This document shows positions 41,667-49,982 of a DNA stretch of 64,000 nt, one piece after another. The notes beneath the pieces were generated by a model. The model had not been told where the DNA came from and ran no database searches. It was given only the letters and a program-made list of their open reading frames with translations. Each line of letters begins with the position of its first letter. Within the stretch, counting starts at the first letter, position 1. The stretch spans positions 1-64,000 of the forward strand of contig NZ_QWEQ01000020.1 in the NCBI RefSeq assembly GCF_009936045.1, in the 5' to 3' direction. This DNA comes from Emergencia sp. 1XD21-10. Its GTDB lineage: Bacteria; Bacillota; Clostridia; Peptostreptococcales; Anaerovoracaceae. Position numbers and translations under genes: made by a program.

Positions 41667-42764
41667 ATGAGAAAGCTTGAAAAACAAGAAATTATTGATA
41701 TTCTTTATGGTTGCACCATTGTAGGCACTGGCGGAGGTGGAGACTTAGAACTGGGACTTCGCACCATGGAGGAAGATTTTGAACAGGGTAAAGATTTGTA
41801 CATAGCAAGTGTGGACGAAGTGCCAGATGACGCGTACATTGCAGTGCCGTATATGTGCGGCTCTCCTGCTTCGCTGGAAGGCGGCGGAGAGGAGTATGCC
41901 CACCTGCCGCTTCTGGACTATCCGGAATCGCTGCTGGCATTCCGCACCTTAGAGGATTACTTCGGTCAGAAGTTTTTTGGCGCGGTTTCTACAGAACTCG
42001 GTGGTGCAAACACTGCCTTTGCGCTTCACGCAGCCTGCCAGCTGGGTGTTCCTATTATCGACGCTGACCCGGCAGGGCGTTCTGTACCGGAGCTGCAGCA
42101 CAGCACTTTCTTTGTGAAAGACATTCCTATGGCGCCGATTGCATTGGCAACACAGTTTGGTGATGCTATGATTGTAAAAGATATTGTAGATGATATGCGT
42201 GCGGAGGATATTGTTAGAAGTGTGGCTGTTGCCAGCGGCAATAAAATCGGTGTAGCAGACCATGCTATTACCGGAAAACAGCTTCGCGGTGCAATCATCC
42301 CTGATGCCTTGTCTTACACGCTGAAGCTGGGGCAGGCCCTTCGAAAAGCAAAGGAAAATGGTGAAGATGTAGCCGAAAAAGTCTGCGAGGCAGGAAACGG
42401 CAAGGTACTGTTCCGTGGTATCGTAAAAGAATGGAAAGTAGAAGAAACTGGAGGCTTTATCTTTGGCGATACTGTACTGGAAGGTACTGGCGCATATGAA
42501 GGTCACGAGTATAAGTTCTGGTACAAGAACGAGCATCTAGTTTCCTATCTGGATGGTGAAGTGGACATTACAGTGCCAGATTTAATCTGTGTTGTGGACA
42601 AAGACGGCACACCGGTGACTAACCCTAATTACGAGAACGGCATGGAACTGACCGTATTCGTACTGCCGGCACCAGAAATTTGGAAAACGGAAAGAGGTCT
42701 TGAAGTATTTGGTCCAAGAAGTTTTGGCTTTGACTTTGATTACGTGCCTTTTAATGAAAGATAA
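41667..42764 (+). CDS. DUF917 family protein
   Basis: 365 residues from ATG 41667 (GGAGGA at 41654-41659). Opens with LEKQEIIDILYGCTIVGTGGGGDLELGLRTMEED, the DUF917 glycine-rich signature, and contains ELGGANTAFALHAACQLGVPIIDADPAGRSVPELQ near residue 115. Biochemical role unknown; DUF917 domains are repeatedly found fused or adjacent to HyuA-type hydantoinases. Second gene of the PucR-linked cluster. Confidence 0.92.
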   Translation: MRKLEKQEIIDILYGCTIVGTGGGGDLELGLRTMEEDFEQGKDLYIASVDEVPDDAYIAVPYMCGSPASLEGGGEEYAHLPLLDYPESLLAFRTLEDYFGQKFFGAVSTELGGANTAFALHAACQLGVPIIDADPAGRSVPELQHSTFFVKDIPMAPIALATQFGDAMIVKDIVDDMRAEDIVRSVAVASGNKIGVADHAITGKQLRGAIIPDALSYTLKLGQALRKAKENGEDVAEKVCEAGNGKVLFRGIVKEWKVEETGGFIFGDTVLEGTGAYEGHEYKFWYKNEHLVSYLDGEVDITVPDLICVVDKDGTPVTNPNYENGMELTVFVLPAPEIWKTERGLEVFGPRSFGFDFDYVPFNER

Positions 42765-42776
42765 GAGGCGCAGGTG

Positions 42777-43520
42777 ATGAAACTAAAATTTATCATCCCT
42801 GTGGTAGGAGATTTTTCTGCATACAGTGAAGAACTTGCCGCATATCTGAAACCTTATCTGACGGCGGAGACGGAACTGGAATTTTCCAGTCTGCAGTATG
42901 GGTTTGAAACGGTGGAGACAGAGCTTGCCGGCATGGTAAACGGCAGTCAGGTCGTCATGTCGGTGCGGGAAAATGCAGAGGACTTTGATGGCGTCTTTGT
43001 GGACTGTTTTGATGATCCGGGCGTGTATGCACTTCGAGAGATGGGGCTGATGCCGGCTGTAGGACCTTATGAAGCAGCGGTAACTACTGCGCTTTCTTTG
43101 GGAGAGAGAATCGGCATCATTACTACTGATCAGGTAGGTATTTTAAATGAAGAGAAGAAGGCAAGAGCCTTTGGAGTCTCAGAGCGTATCACCTCTATTC
43201 GAGCGCTGGACTTGATGGTGGAAAATATCAAAGAGGAAAAGGAGAGAGTGCTTGCATCTTTGGCAGATCTCTGTGCTGATATGGTGCAGAAAGACAGAGT
43301 CAGTGTCATATGTCTAGGCTGTACAGCAATGTACTATATCTACGACGACTTGCTCCAGATTCTTTCTGAAAGACGGATTCGTGTCAATGTCATTGAGCCG
43401 GTATTGAACGGCTGTGTGACGCTGGAATCTATGGTGCGTATGGGATTTAACAACTTTGTACCGGGTGAAGTTGCTTTTGATTCGCTGCACTGGTCTCAGA
43501 CTGAGGGTAGACGGAATTAA
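42777..43520 (+). CDS. Asp/Glu/hydantoin racemase-family protein
   Basis: 247 residues. Two catalytic-type cysteines sit in the expected motifs, FVDCFDDPGVYALRE near residue 82 and VICLGCTAMYYI near residue 181, as in hydantoin racemase and AroM-like proteins. Probably racemises a hydantoin or amino acid so that both enantiomers can be catabolised. ATG 42777 chosen over the GTG three bases earlier. Twelve bases after the DUF917 stop. Confidence 0.85.
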   Translation: MKLKFIIPVVGDFSAYSEELAAYLKPYLTAETELEFSSLQYGFETVETELAGMVNGSQVVMSVRENAEDFDGVFVDCFDDPGVYALREMGLMPAVGPYEAAVTTALSLGERIGIITTDQVGILNEEKKARAFGVSERITSIRALDLMVENIKEEKERVLASLADLCADMVQKDRVSVICLGCTAMYYIYDDLLQILSERRIRVNVIEPVLNGCVTLESMVRMGFNNFVPGEVAFDSLHWSQTEGRRN

Positions 43521-43583
43521 GGCTTTCGTGTATAATTGAGTGCATAGATGAATATTTTGCAAAATATCGGAGGATGATACAAA

Positions 43584-44801
43584 ATGATTAAAAACTTACA
43601 GAAATTGCTTGCAATTCCCAGCGTAACCGGAACGCCAGAAGTTTTCGATGCGCTTGCCTGCGCACTAGATATTTGTAAGGAACTGGGATTTCGTACGAAG
43701 AATGTAGACGGAAAACTGGGCTATGCAGAAATCGGTGAAGGTGAGGAATTGATGGGTATTCTTTGCCACTTGGATGTGGTGCCGGCAGGAGAGGGCTGGA
43801 CCTGCGAACCTTTTGCCGGAACGGTAAAGGAAGACCGCATTTATGGACGCGGAGTCATGGACGATAAAGGGCCTGCTATGGCAGCGATTTATGCTATGAA
43901 GGATGTGCTGGAATCGGGAAAAAAACTTAACAAGCGCGTTCGTATTATCTTTGGTGTGATGGAGGAATGCGGCGACTGGGAAGATATGGAGTATTACAAG
44001 TCCTGTGAGGAAATTCCATCCTTCGGATTCACACCAGACGCTGATTTTCCTGCGATTTATGGAGAAAAGGGCATTCTGATGGCAGTGCTTTCTATGGATG
44101 CAGCGAAAGCAGGATTTTTGGAGATTGCCGGCGGTGACGCGCCTAACATGGTGGCGGCATGGGCAAAGGGAAAGCTTTTGGACGGAAGTGTTTTTCAAGA
44201 GACAGGTAAAGCTGCTCATGGCAGTACGCCGGAGGATGGAGAAAATGCGATTACCAAACTGATGGAAAAGGCTGCTGCCAGAGATTGTCACTTTGCGAAG
44301 GTGTATATGGATAAAATCGGCTGGTGCCTGGACGGCTCTGGTTGTGGAATCGGTCTTTCTGATTCTGCCAGCGGTGGGCTTACCTTTAATGCCGGTAAGA
44401 TTTCTATGGACGATGGAAAAGTGAAGCTGGCAGTGGATATTCGCTATCCGGTCACTTATGCAGAAGAAGATGTGGTGTCAAAACTGTGTGATAATTTTGC
44501 TGATGCGGAGATTGCGGTAGAAATTGAAGCGGCGATGAAACCAGTTTATATGGCTCAGGACGGATTCGTCATCAGTAAGCTGATGGAGGCATACCGAGAG
44601 GTAACCGGTGATGATACACCGCCGCAGCTGATCGGCGGAGGTACTTACGCAAGAGCCATGGATAATATCGTGGCGTTCGGTCCGGCATTTCCAGGCAGGG
44701 AACTGACAGAACACCAGGCAAATGAATGGATTTTTACAGAGGATCTGGAAAAAGCTAGAGAAATCTACCGGCTTGCCATCGAAAAACTGGCATGTGAATA
44801 A
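43584..44801 (+). CDS. M20-family metallopeptidase (PepV/Sapep-like)
   Basis: 405 residues. Zinc ligands are in GILCHLDVVPAGEGW (His near 65), YGRGVMDDKGPAMAA (Asp) and VMEECGDWEDM (catalytic Glu), with the dimerisation lid in the middle and a C-terminal His in RELTEHQANEW. Cleaves dipeptides or related N-acyl amino acids. In this cluster it may act on the open-chain product of the racemase/hydrolase steps, which is inference. Confidence 0.92.
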   Translation: MIKNLQKLLAIPSVTGTPEVFDALACALDICKELGFRTKNVDGKLGYAEIGEGEELMGILCHLDVVPAGEGWTCEPFAGTVKEDRIYGRGVMDDKGPAMAAIYAMKDVLESGKKLNKRVRIIFGVMEECGDWEDMEYYKSCEEIPSFGFTPDADFPAIYGEKGILMAVLSMDAAKAGFLEIAGGDAPNMVAAWAKGKLLDGSVFQETGKAAHGSTPEDGENAITKLMEKAAARDCHFAKVYMDKIGWCLDGSGCGIGLSDSASGGLTFNAGKISMDDGKVKLAVDIRYPVTYAEEDVVSKLCDNFADAEIAVEIEAAMKPVYMAQDGFVISKLMEAYREVTGDDTPPQLIGGGTYARAMDNIVAFGPAFPGRELTEHQANEWIFTEDLEKAREIYRLAIEKLACE

Positions 44802-44813
44802 AAATACGACAGG

Positions 44814-44861
44814 CTGTCTGCAGAAAGAGAATTGCGTTCTTTCGTGCAGGCAGTTTGTTTT
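44814..44861 (+). terminator. Terminator of the PucR-linked cluster
   Basis: CTGTCTGC (44814-44821) with GCAGGCAG (44846-44853), an inner GAAAGA/TCTTTC pairing, then TTTGTTTT. Confidence 0.75.
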
Positions 44862-44967
44862 CATGGGTTTGCTGTGGAGAAACTGGAATATCCCGTTGTT
44901 ATTTTTTCATAATGATGGTAAAATATAGACCATATGGGAACCATAAAATCCAGGAGGGTATGAAACT

Positions 44968-46392
44968 ATGTTTTTATCAGAATTATTTTCGGGTCAACCC
45001 GATATTGAAATAAAAGGTCTTTGCATTGATTCCAGAAAAGCCGTAGCAGGGGATATGTTTTTCTGTTTAAAGGGACTGGAAGCGGACGGGCATCGCTTTG
45101 CAAAGATGGCATGTGAAAAGGGCGCAGTCTGCGTGGTTCACAGCGATGAGGTTGAAAAGCTCGCAGGGGTTACCTATGTGAAAGTCAGCGACACTAACAA
45201 AGAACTGAATCGCATTTGTGATTTGTTTTTTGGACAGCCAAGCTGTAAGATGACAGTCTTTGGTGTCACCGGAACCAACGGGAAGACCACTACAACCAGC
45301 ATTATCAGTGATGTATATGAAAAGCCCTGCGGCTATATGGGAACGATTGCAGTTCGCTACGGTGATGTGAGCAGAATTCCTAGTCTGACGACGCCGGATG
45401 CACTGGAGATTCACGGGAATTTAAAGGAAATGGCGGATTATGGCATGGAAGCGGTCGCTATGGAAGTCAGCTCTCACGGTCTTGCTATGGGACGTACAGA
45501 TGCAGTGGATTTTGATGTGGCTATTTTCACGAATCTGACTTACGATCATTTGGATTATCACAAGACCATGGAGCAGTATTTTGAGGCGAAGAAGCTGCTC
45601 TTTACGCAGATGAAAGAAAGCGGAGTGGCAGTGCTTAACGCAGATGAGGGGAGTTTTGAGGAGTTAGCAGCATGTACAGCTTGCAGATATGTGACCTACG
45701 GAATCGACAGAGATGCGGATTATAGGGCTGAAGATGTATGCCTTTATGTCAGCGGTTCGGAGTTCACGCTGGTACATGATGGAAAGCGGTATCCGGTAAA
45801 AACGAACCTTTCTGCCAAATATAATTTATATAATTTATTGGGCGCAATCGCCGGTATGCATCAGGCGGGTATGGCTATTGAGGATATGCTTCCAAAACTT
45901 TCGCACATTTCGCAGGTGGACGGCAGAATGGAAATTATTGATAAAGGGCAGGATTTTACGGTTATTGTAGATTATGCCCACACGCCGGACGGATTTGAAA
46001 AGGTCTTTCAGTATGCCAAAGAAATTGTCAAGGGCGGAAGAATTTTTTCCGTATTTGGCTGTGCCGGCAAGCGGGACAAGGTAAAGCGAAAGGTGCTGGG
46101 GCAAATTTCCGGCAAATATTGCGATACTGTCTATGTGACCGAAGAAGATCCGAGAGACGAAAGTGTCGCACAAATCAGCGAGATGATTTTGTCTGGCATG
46201 GAACACGAAAACGGTGTTGTGATAGAGGATCGCTATAAGGCTATTGAGGCAGCCATTACCGGTGCGAAGACCGGGGACTGCGTGCTGATTCTCGGCAAAG
46301 GGGACGAGACCTATATGTATCATAAAGATGGCAGAGTGCCTTGGATGGGTGATCACGAAGCAGCGAAAAAAGTGCTGAATGAGATGAAATAA
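44968..46392 (+). CDS. murE: UDP-MurNAc-tripeptide synthetase
   Basis: 474 residues. Adds the third amino acid to UDP-MurNAc-L-Ala-D-Glu. N-terminal substrate-binding part (LCIDSRKAVAGDMFFCLKG), ATP loop FGVTGTNGKTTTTSII near residue 95, NLTYDHLDYHKTMEQY, and C-terminal GCAGKRDKVKR. The specificity motif reads EEDPRDE: Arg of the diaminopimelate-type DNPR is kept but Asn is replaced by Asp, so m-DAP versus another diamino acid is open. It is isolated from other mur genes, in a single-gene unit. Confidence 0.93.
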   Translation: MFLSELFSGQPDIEIKGLCIDSRKAVAGDMFFCLKGLEADGHRFAKMACEKGAVCVVHSDEVEKLAGVTYVKVSDTNKELNRICDLFFGQPSCKMTVFGVTGTNGKTTTTSIISDVYEKPCGYMGTIAVRYGDVSRIPSLTTPDALEIHGNLKEMADYGMEAVAMEVSSHGLAMGRTDAVDFDVAIFTNLTYDHLDYHKTMEQYFEAKKLLFTQMKESGVAVLNADEGSFEELAACTACRYVTYGIDRDADYRAEDVCLYVSGSEFTLVHDGKRYPVKTNLSAKYNLYNLLGAIAGMHQAGMAIEDMLPKLSHISQVDGRMEIIDKGQDFTVIVDYAHTPDGFEKVFQYAKEIVKGGRIFSVFGCAGKRDKVKRKVLGQISGKYCDTVYVTEEDPRDESVAQISEMILSGMEHENGVVIEDRYKAIEAAITGAKTGDCVLILGKGDETYMYHKDGRVPWMGDHEAAKKVLNEMK

Positions 46393-46500
46393 GAAGAACG
46401 ACAGGGTATATTGGAAAAAAGCAGCGGTGCAGATATTATATGATGGCTATTACAAAAAATACTAGAATCGTAAAGATATGATTCAGGAAGGAGCATTTTC

Positions 46501-47547
46501 TTGGAAAAGTTTAGAATCAAAAACAGATTGTGGATTTCTATTCTGCTTATTCTATCGATATGTATGATGTCAATTCATGTGTACGGCGGTGAGAAAAGAG
46601 AGTGGGCAAAAGTTAGTGACTGGACAGAAGTTATAGTAGCAGGAGACTCGGAAAGCGATCAAGTTAAGGTCGGAGCGGAGGGAAAGCTGCGCATTCAGTG
46701 TTGGGAAACAGAAGAATCTCCCGATTATGATGAAATGCAAACTGCACCATATCAATTAAAAGTTTCTTTAATTACCGGAGACCGCAATTACAATCAGACT
46801 TTTACAGTCAATACCTCTGAACGTGCAGACCGGGCTTATTACAAAGAATTTAATTTTACAGACTTGCCTGAGGGAACTTATGAGATCACAGTGATACCAG
46901 AGGCGGACGTATGTATTTGCTTTAGGTCGTATACCTATGAGACCGTATTTGTAGAACCAACTTATAAAGAATTATCCAGACTTGCAAAGTCGCTTGCGAC
47001 AAAGAACATTGTTTATAAAAACATAGATGTCGGCGAACATGCCAGACTATATGGCAAAACTATTTCATCAGACGCAAAATTCAGTTATGAAACCATGTAC
47101 ATTTTGGGTGGTTCCTGTCAACCATATATAGATATAAAAAAGAAGGGAAAGACTGCAACCTTGAGACTTGCAGTAAGAGGGCGCGTTGCGCTTGTTTCTC
47201 CTATCGGCTATTATAATCTCAATCTGGAAAAGATTCGGTTTTATACAAGTAATCGAAGAGTTACCATGGAATTAGGAGATGAAACCGAATGGAGCAGGTA
47301 CAACTACAAAAATGGAATGTATTCATCCTGTTCAGATTGGTGGGTGACACTGTCTAGCAATAGTAAAGACCGAGAAGAACAGTTGAACAAAATCATTAAG
47401 ATTTTCGAACAAAAGAAGGTTCGCGTTCGTGTTTATGGTGATGATGGCGCGTCAGTTGTTTTGAAATTAAAGGAATCCCAACGAAAAAATTGGCTTGGGG
47501 TATTTAAAAAATATAAAAAATTACTAAAAGAATATTGGTACGAGTAA
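46501..47547 (+). CDS. Secreted protein of unknown function
   Basis: 348 residues from TTG 46501 with AGGAAGGAG upstream. Signal peptide (KNRLWISILLILSICMMSIHVYG, cleavage near GG). The first ~130 residues are a beta-sandwich-like domain (LRIQCWETEE, LKVSLITGDRNYNQTF, LPEGTYEITVIPEAD). Residues ~160-348 form a second domain (IVYKNIDVGEHARLYGKTI ... VRVYGDDGASVVLKLKES) ending in a Lys/Tyr-rich helix. No known motif recognised. Stands alone before the Rpn gene, with a shared terminator. Confidence 0.75.
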   Translation: MEKFRIKNRLWISILLILSICMMSIHVYGGEKREWAKVSDWTEVIVAGDSESDQVKVGAEGKLRIQCWETEESPDYDEMQTAPYQLKVSLITGDRNYNQTFTVNTSERADRAYYKEFNFTDLPEGTYEITVIPEADVCICFRSYTYETVFVEPTYKELSRLAKSLATKNIVYKNIDVGEHARLYGKTISSDAKFSYETMYILGGSCQPYIDIKKKGKTATLRLAVRGRVALVSPIGYYNLNLEKIRFYTSNRRVTMELGDETEWSRYNYKNGMYSSCSDWWVTLSSNSKDREEQLNKIIKIFEQKKVRVRVYGDDGASVVLKLKESQRKNWLGVFKKYKKLLKEYWYE

Positions 47548-47580
47548 GTAAGGAATATCAGTGATATATAAATCAAAAGA

Positions 47581-47604
47581 GTGCGAACGGTTTTCCGTTC
47601 GCAC
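47581..47604. terminator. Bidirectional terminator between secreted protein and rpn
   Basis: Perfect 10-bp stem GTGCGAACGG (47581-47590) with CCGTTCGCAC (47595-47604), TTTT loop, T-rich CTTTCAC after it; lies 2 bases from the rpn stop. Confidence 0.8.
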
Positions 47605-47606
47605 TT

Positions 47607-47831
47607 TCACTGTTTTAGATATTCTAATGCTTTTTCCTCTGTCAGATGGAAGAGGTTTATCAGTTTGGTGAAGATTCTATCGTCGGGTATGCCTTCCGTG
47701 CGATTATCCAAGATAAAGATTTTAATGCCTTGTTCGATGCCTTGTTCGATGCCCTGCGCAAGTCCCTGCTCGGCGGCTTCCTTTGCAATTAAATTTCTGT
47801 ATTCTTCCATCGTGAATTCATAAAACTTCAT
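47607..47831 (-). CDS. Possible intragenic RpnS-like small protein
   Basis: In-frame ATG at 47831-47829 within rpn, preceded 11 bases upstream by GGGGAGG (47849-47843), a stronger ribosome binding site than expected inside a gene. It would give a 74-residue protein: MKFYEFTMEEYRNLIAKEAA, the QGIEQGIEQG repeats and the C-terminal helical domain, without the nuclease. Small in-frame C-terminal products of this kind inhibit Rpn toxins in E. coli. Existence here is inferred from the site only. Confidence 0.5.
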   Translation of the reverse strand: MKFYEFTMEEYRNLIAKEAAEQGLAQGIEQGIEQGIKIFILDNRTEGIPDDRIFTKLINLFHLTEEKALEYLKQ

Positions 47832-48494
47832 TTTCTCGATTTCCTCCCCATGTTTTTTTAAAAAGTCTACGATATGGCCTTCCTCAATACAACGCTGGAC
47901 TGCTAATCTGATAGAATTTTCGAGAGATGCGCCACTGCTTAAATTGTTTTTTACATAAGTAACCAGCTTGCTGTAGCCCAGCAAGGTTTTGCTGCGATTT
48001 AAAATTTCGTTATCTTTATTGTATCGCAAATTGATGAGCTTGACTACTAAATTTAACGAGTTTTCGGGAGGCGCTTCGATAAAACTGTCAGCAAGGCTTA
48101 GGCTTTTGACGTTCCAAGGTTCATTTCCTGTATAGAATACATAAAAGACAGGCGTTGGCAGTTTGATTTGGGTGCTGCTGTAAAGCCTGTCTGTATCGAT
48201 AAGTTTTGTATATGTATCTGTTGAATAACCCAGTAATCGCAATGGAATATTGGGATTGATCGTGCTTTGATGTTCTGCCATAACGATAATTCTGTCCTCG
48301 ATAGTGAAGCTTAGATCGTTGTATTTTTCTAAGAATAGCACATTATTTAGTGTTGTAATTCTGATTTTTGTTTCAGGTCCATAGCTTGTTCCGCTCAGTG
48401 CATTGTAAAGTTCCAAAGCGGTTTCTTCATTGGAAAACAGTTTTGAGAAGACACTATCCTGGTAATTTCTGTTTGAATGAATCGTTTTATCCAT
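47607..48494 (-). CDS. Rpn-family PD-(D/E)XK nuclease/putative transposase
   Basis: 295 residues. N-terminal DSVFSKLFSNEETALELYNALSGTSY and the nuclease core LEKYNDLSFTIEDRIIVMAEHQSTIN (D and ExQ of the PD-(D/E)XK fold near residues 58-74), then PTPVFYVFYTGNEP. The C-terminus holds repeats QGLAQGIEQGIEQGI and a small helical domain (DDRIFTKLINLFHLTEEKALEYL). Rpn nucleases promote recombination and, in E. coli, act in phage defence. Start at ATG 48494 with AGGAGG upstream. Its leader contains a terminator-like hairpin and its 3' part an internal start. Confidence 0.88.
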   Translation of the reverse strand: MDKTIHSNRNYQDSVFSKLFSNEETALELYNALSGTSYGPETKIRITTLNNVLFLEKYNDLSFTIEDRIIVMAEHQSTINPNIPLRLLGYSTDTYTKLIDTDRLYSSTQIKLPTPVFYVFYTGNEPWNVKSLSLADSFIEAPPENSLNLVVKLINLRYNKDNEILNRSKTLLGYSKLVTYVKNNLSSGASLENSIRLAVQRCIEEGHIVDFLKKHGEEIEKMKFYEFTMEEYRNLIAKEAAEQGLAQGIEQGIEQGIKIFILDNRTEGIPDDRIFTKLINLFHLTEEKALEYLKQ

Positions 48495-48572
48495 ATTTTT
48501 CCTCCTTGTGTGGTTCTGTGGTGTTAAGTTTAAATTAGGTTTGAATTGACCTTATCAATCCGCACGCAAAAA

Positions 48573-48595
48573 GAGCAACCCAATTGGATTGCTCT
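48573..48595 (-). terminator. Terminator-like hairpin in the rpn leader
   Basis: Minus strand: GAGCAA-TCC-AATT-GGG-TTGCTC followed by TTTTTGCG. It lies between the rpn promoter (48639-48666) and start, with no other minus-strand gene upstream, so it would attenuate rpn. Confidence 0.65.
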
Positions 48596-48638
48596 CGTTA
48601 AAAAATTACTGAAATTTCCTTTTATACCTATAACTGTA

Positions 48639-48666
48639 TTATAACTTGACTTCTCCCCAAATGCAA
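48639..48666 (-). promoter_or_regulatory. Probable rpn promoter
   Basis: Minus-strand TTGCAT (48666-48661), 16-base spacer, TATAAT (48644-48639); predicted start near 48632, leaving a ~138-nt leader. Confidence 0.55.
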
Positions 48667-48727
48667 GTCTTTTTTGCATAAGTGTTGCTGAACGTGTGAA
48701 TACTAAGTCAAAAAGGAGAATGAAATC

Positions 48728-49159
48728 ATGAACGAAGATAGTATTAGACTTTTACGGGAAGTTAACGCGGGCTGCAAAAATGCAACCAATAGTTTTGATC
48801 AGGTTATTGAGTTTGTTAAAGAGCAGGATTTGAAAGACTTGATTGAAGAATACAGAAAGGAACATCAGCTTGTTGGAGATATTGCCCACCAGCTTTTGAA
48901 CAACGATGGTGAAGATGAAAAGGATCCGCCGACAATGGCAAAAGCTATGATGTGGTTTACTACAGAAGTAAAGATGATGATGTCTGATGATGATAGCCGT
49001 GTTGTGGAGCTTTTGATTGACGGATGTCATATGGGGGTGAAGTCCTTGGGAAAGTATTTACGTCAGTATGAAAATGCCGACCAGAAGGAACGTGCCCTGG
49101 CCGGCAGATTGATGAATATTGAAATGGAACTGTACAAAAAATTAATGGTCTTTCTTTAA
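48728..49159 (+). CDS. DUF2383-like helical-bundle protein
   Basis: 143 residues, all predicted helix, no signal peptide. The spacing of acidic and His residues (EYRKEHQLVGDIAHQLL; LLIDGCHMGVKSLGKYLRQY) fits a ferritin-like four-helix protein of the DUF2383 type; stress-linked in some bacteria but of unknown function. ATG has AAGGAG upstream. Converges on deoD with a 4-base gap. Confidence 0.65.
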   Translation: MNEDSIRLLREVNAGCKNATNSFDQVIEFVKEQDLKDLIEEYRKEHQLVGDIAHQLLNNDGEDEKDPPTMAKAMMWFTTEVKMMMSDDDSRVVELLIDGCHMGVKSLGKYLRQYENADQKERALAGRLMNIEMELYKKLMVFL

Positions 49160-49163
49160 AAGA

Positions 49164-49868
49164 CTATTTGATTGCTGCTTCCAGCGCCAGCTTCATCATA
49201 TCAGTAAACTGGTTTTGACGCTGCTCGACAGTAGCTTTATCACCGGTGATAAAGTGGTCGCTTACAGTCATCATAGCCAGTGCATTGCGGCTATGATATG
49301 CGGCGTTCATATAAAGAGCTGCGGCTTCCATTTCTACAGCTAGGACGTCCATAGACGACCATTCTTTCCACCATTTGGTTCCCAGCTCATAAAATACGTC
49401 ACAGGATACGGTGTTTCCGGCTTTAAAGGAAATGCCGTTTTCTTTTCCAGCGTCCATGACTTTTGTTAAAAGTTCAAAGCTGGCGCTAGGGGAGTACTGC
49501 CCCGGTACATGAAATGCATGCTGATAATTGGAGTCAGTGGAGGCCGCCAGGCAAACCAAGATATCACCTACGGAAAGTTTTTCGTGGAAAGCGCCGGCAG
49601 TGCCGATTCTGATGATGTTTTCTACATTGTATTCTGTAAAGAGTTCCCAGGAATAAATTCCCATGGACGGCATGCCCATACCACTGCCCTGCACAGAGAC
49701 GGGAACCCCTTTGTAGGTTCCGGTATAACCGTACATATTGCGGATCTCTGAGTATCTGACTGCGTTTTCCAAGAAGTTTTCTGCAATGAACTGGGCTCTC
49801 AGCGGGTCGCCCGGCATGAGAACGGTCTTTGCGATTTTGCCTTTTTCGGCGCCGATATGTAGTGACAT
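49164..49868 (-). CDS. deoD: Purine-nucleoside phosphorylase
   Basis: 234 residues, hexameric DeoD type. Markers: TVLMPGDPLRAQFIAENFLENA near residue 15, QGSGMGMPSMGIYSWELF, RIGTAGAF near 87, and DVLAVEMEAAALYMNA near 170 (MEME purine-site region), with TVSDHFITGD containing the catalytic Asp. Reversibly phosphorolyses purine (deoxy)nucleosides for salvage. Its transcript begins after the rpsT terminator. Confidence 0.96.
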   Translation of the reverse strand: MSLHIGAEKGKIAKTVLMPGDPLRAQFIAENFLENAVRYSEIRNMYGYTGTYKGVPVSVQGSGMGMPSMGIYSWELFTEYNVENIIRIGTAGAFHEKLSVGDILVCLAASTDSNYQHAFHVPGQYSPSASFELLTKVMDAGKENGISFKAGNTVSCDVFYELGTKWWKEWSSMDVLAVEMEAAALYMNAAYHSRNALAMMTVSDHFITGDKATVEQRQNQFTDMMKLALEAAIK

Positions 49869-49900
49869 AATAATCAGTCCTTTCTATTTTGGGTAAAAGT

Positions 49901-49931
49901 AAAACCGATGGGAGACACATCCATCGGTTTT
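49901..49931 (-). terminator. Terminator of rpsT
   Basis: 11-bp stem AAAACCGATGG (49901-49911) with CCATCGGTTTT (49921-49931); reads toward deoD on the minus strand with a T-containing tail. Confidence 0.8.
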
Positions 49932-49982
49932 GTTGCTCTCGCATGTGCATTTAACTTATGCACTGGTGGGGACGGGTGAGAC

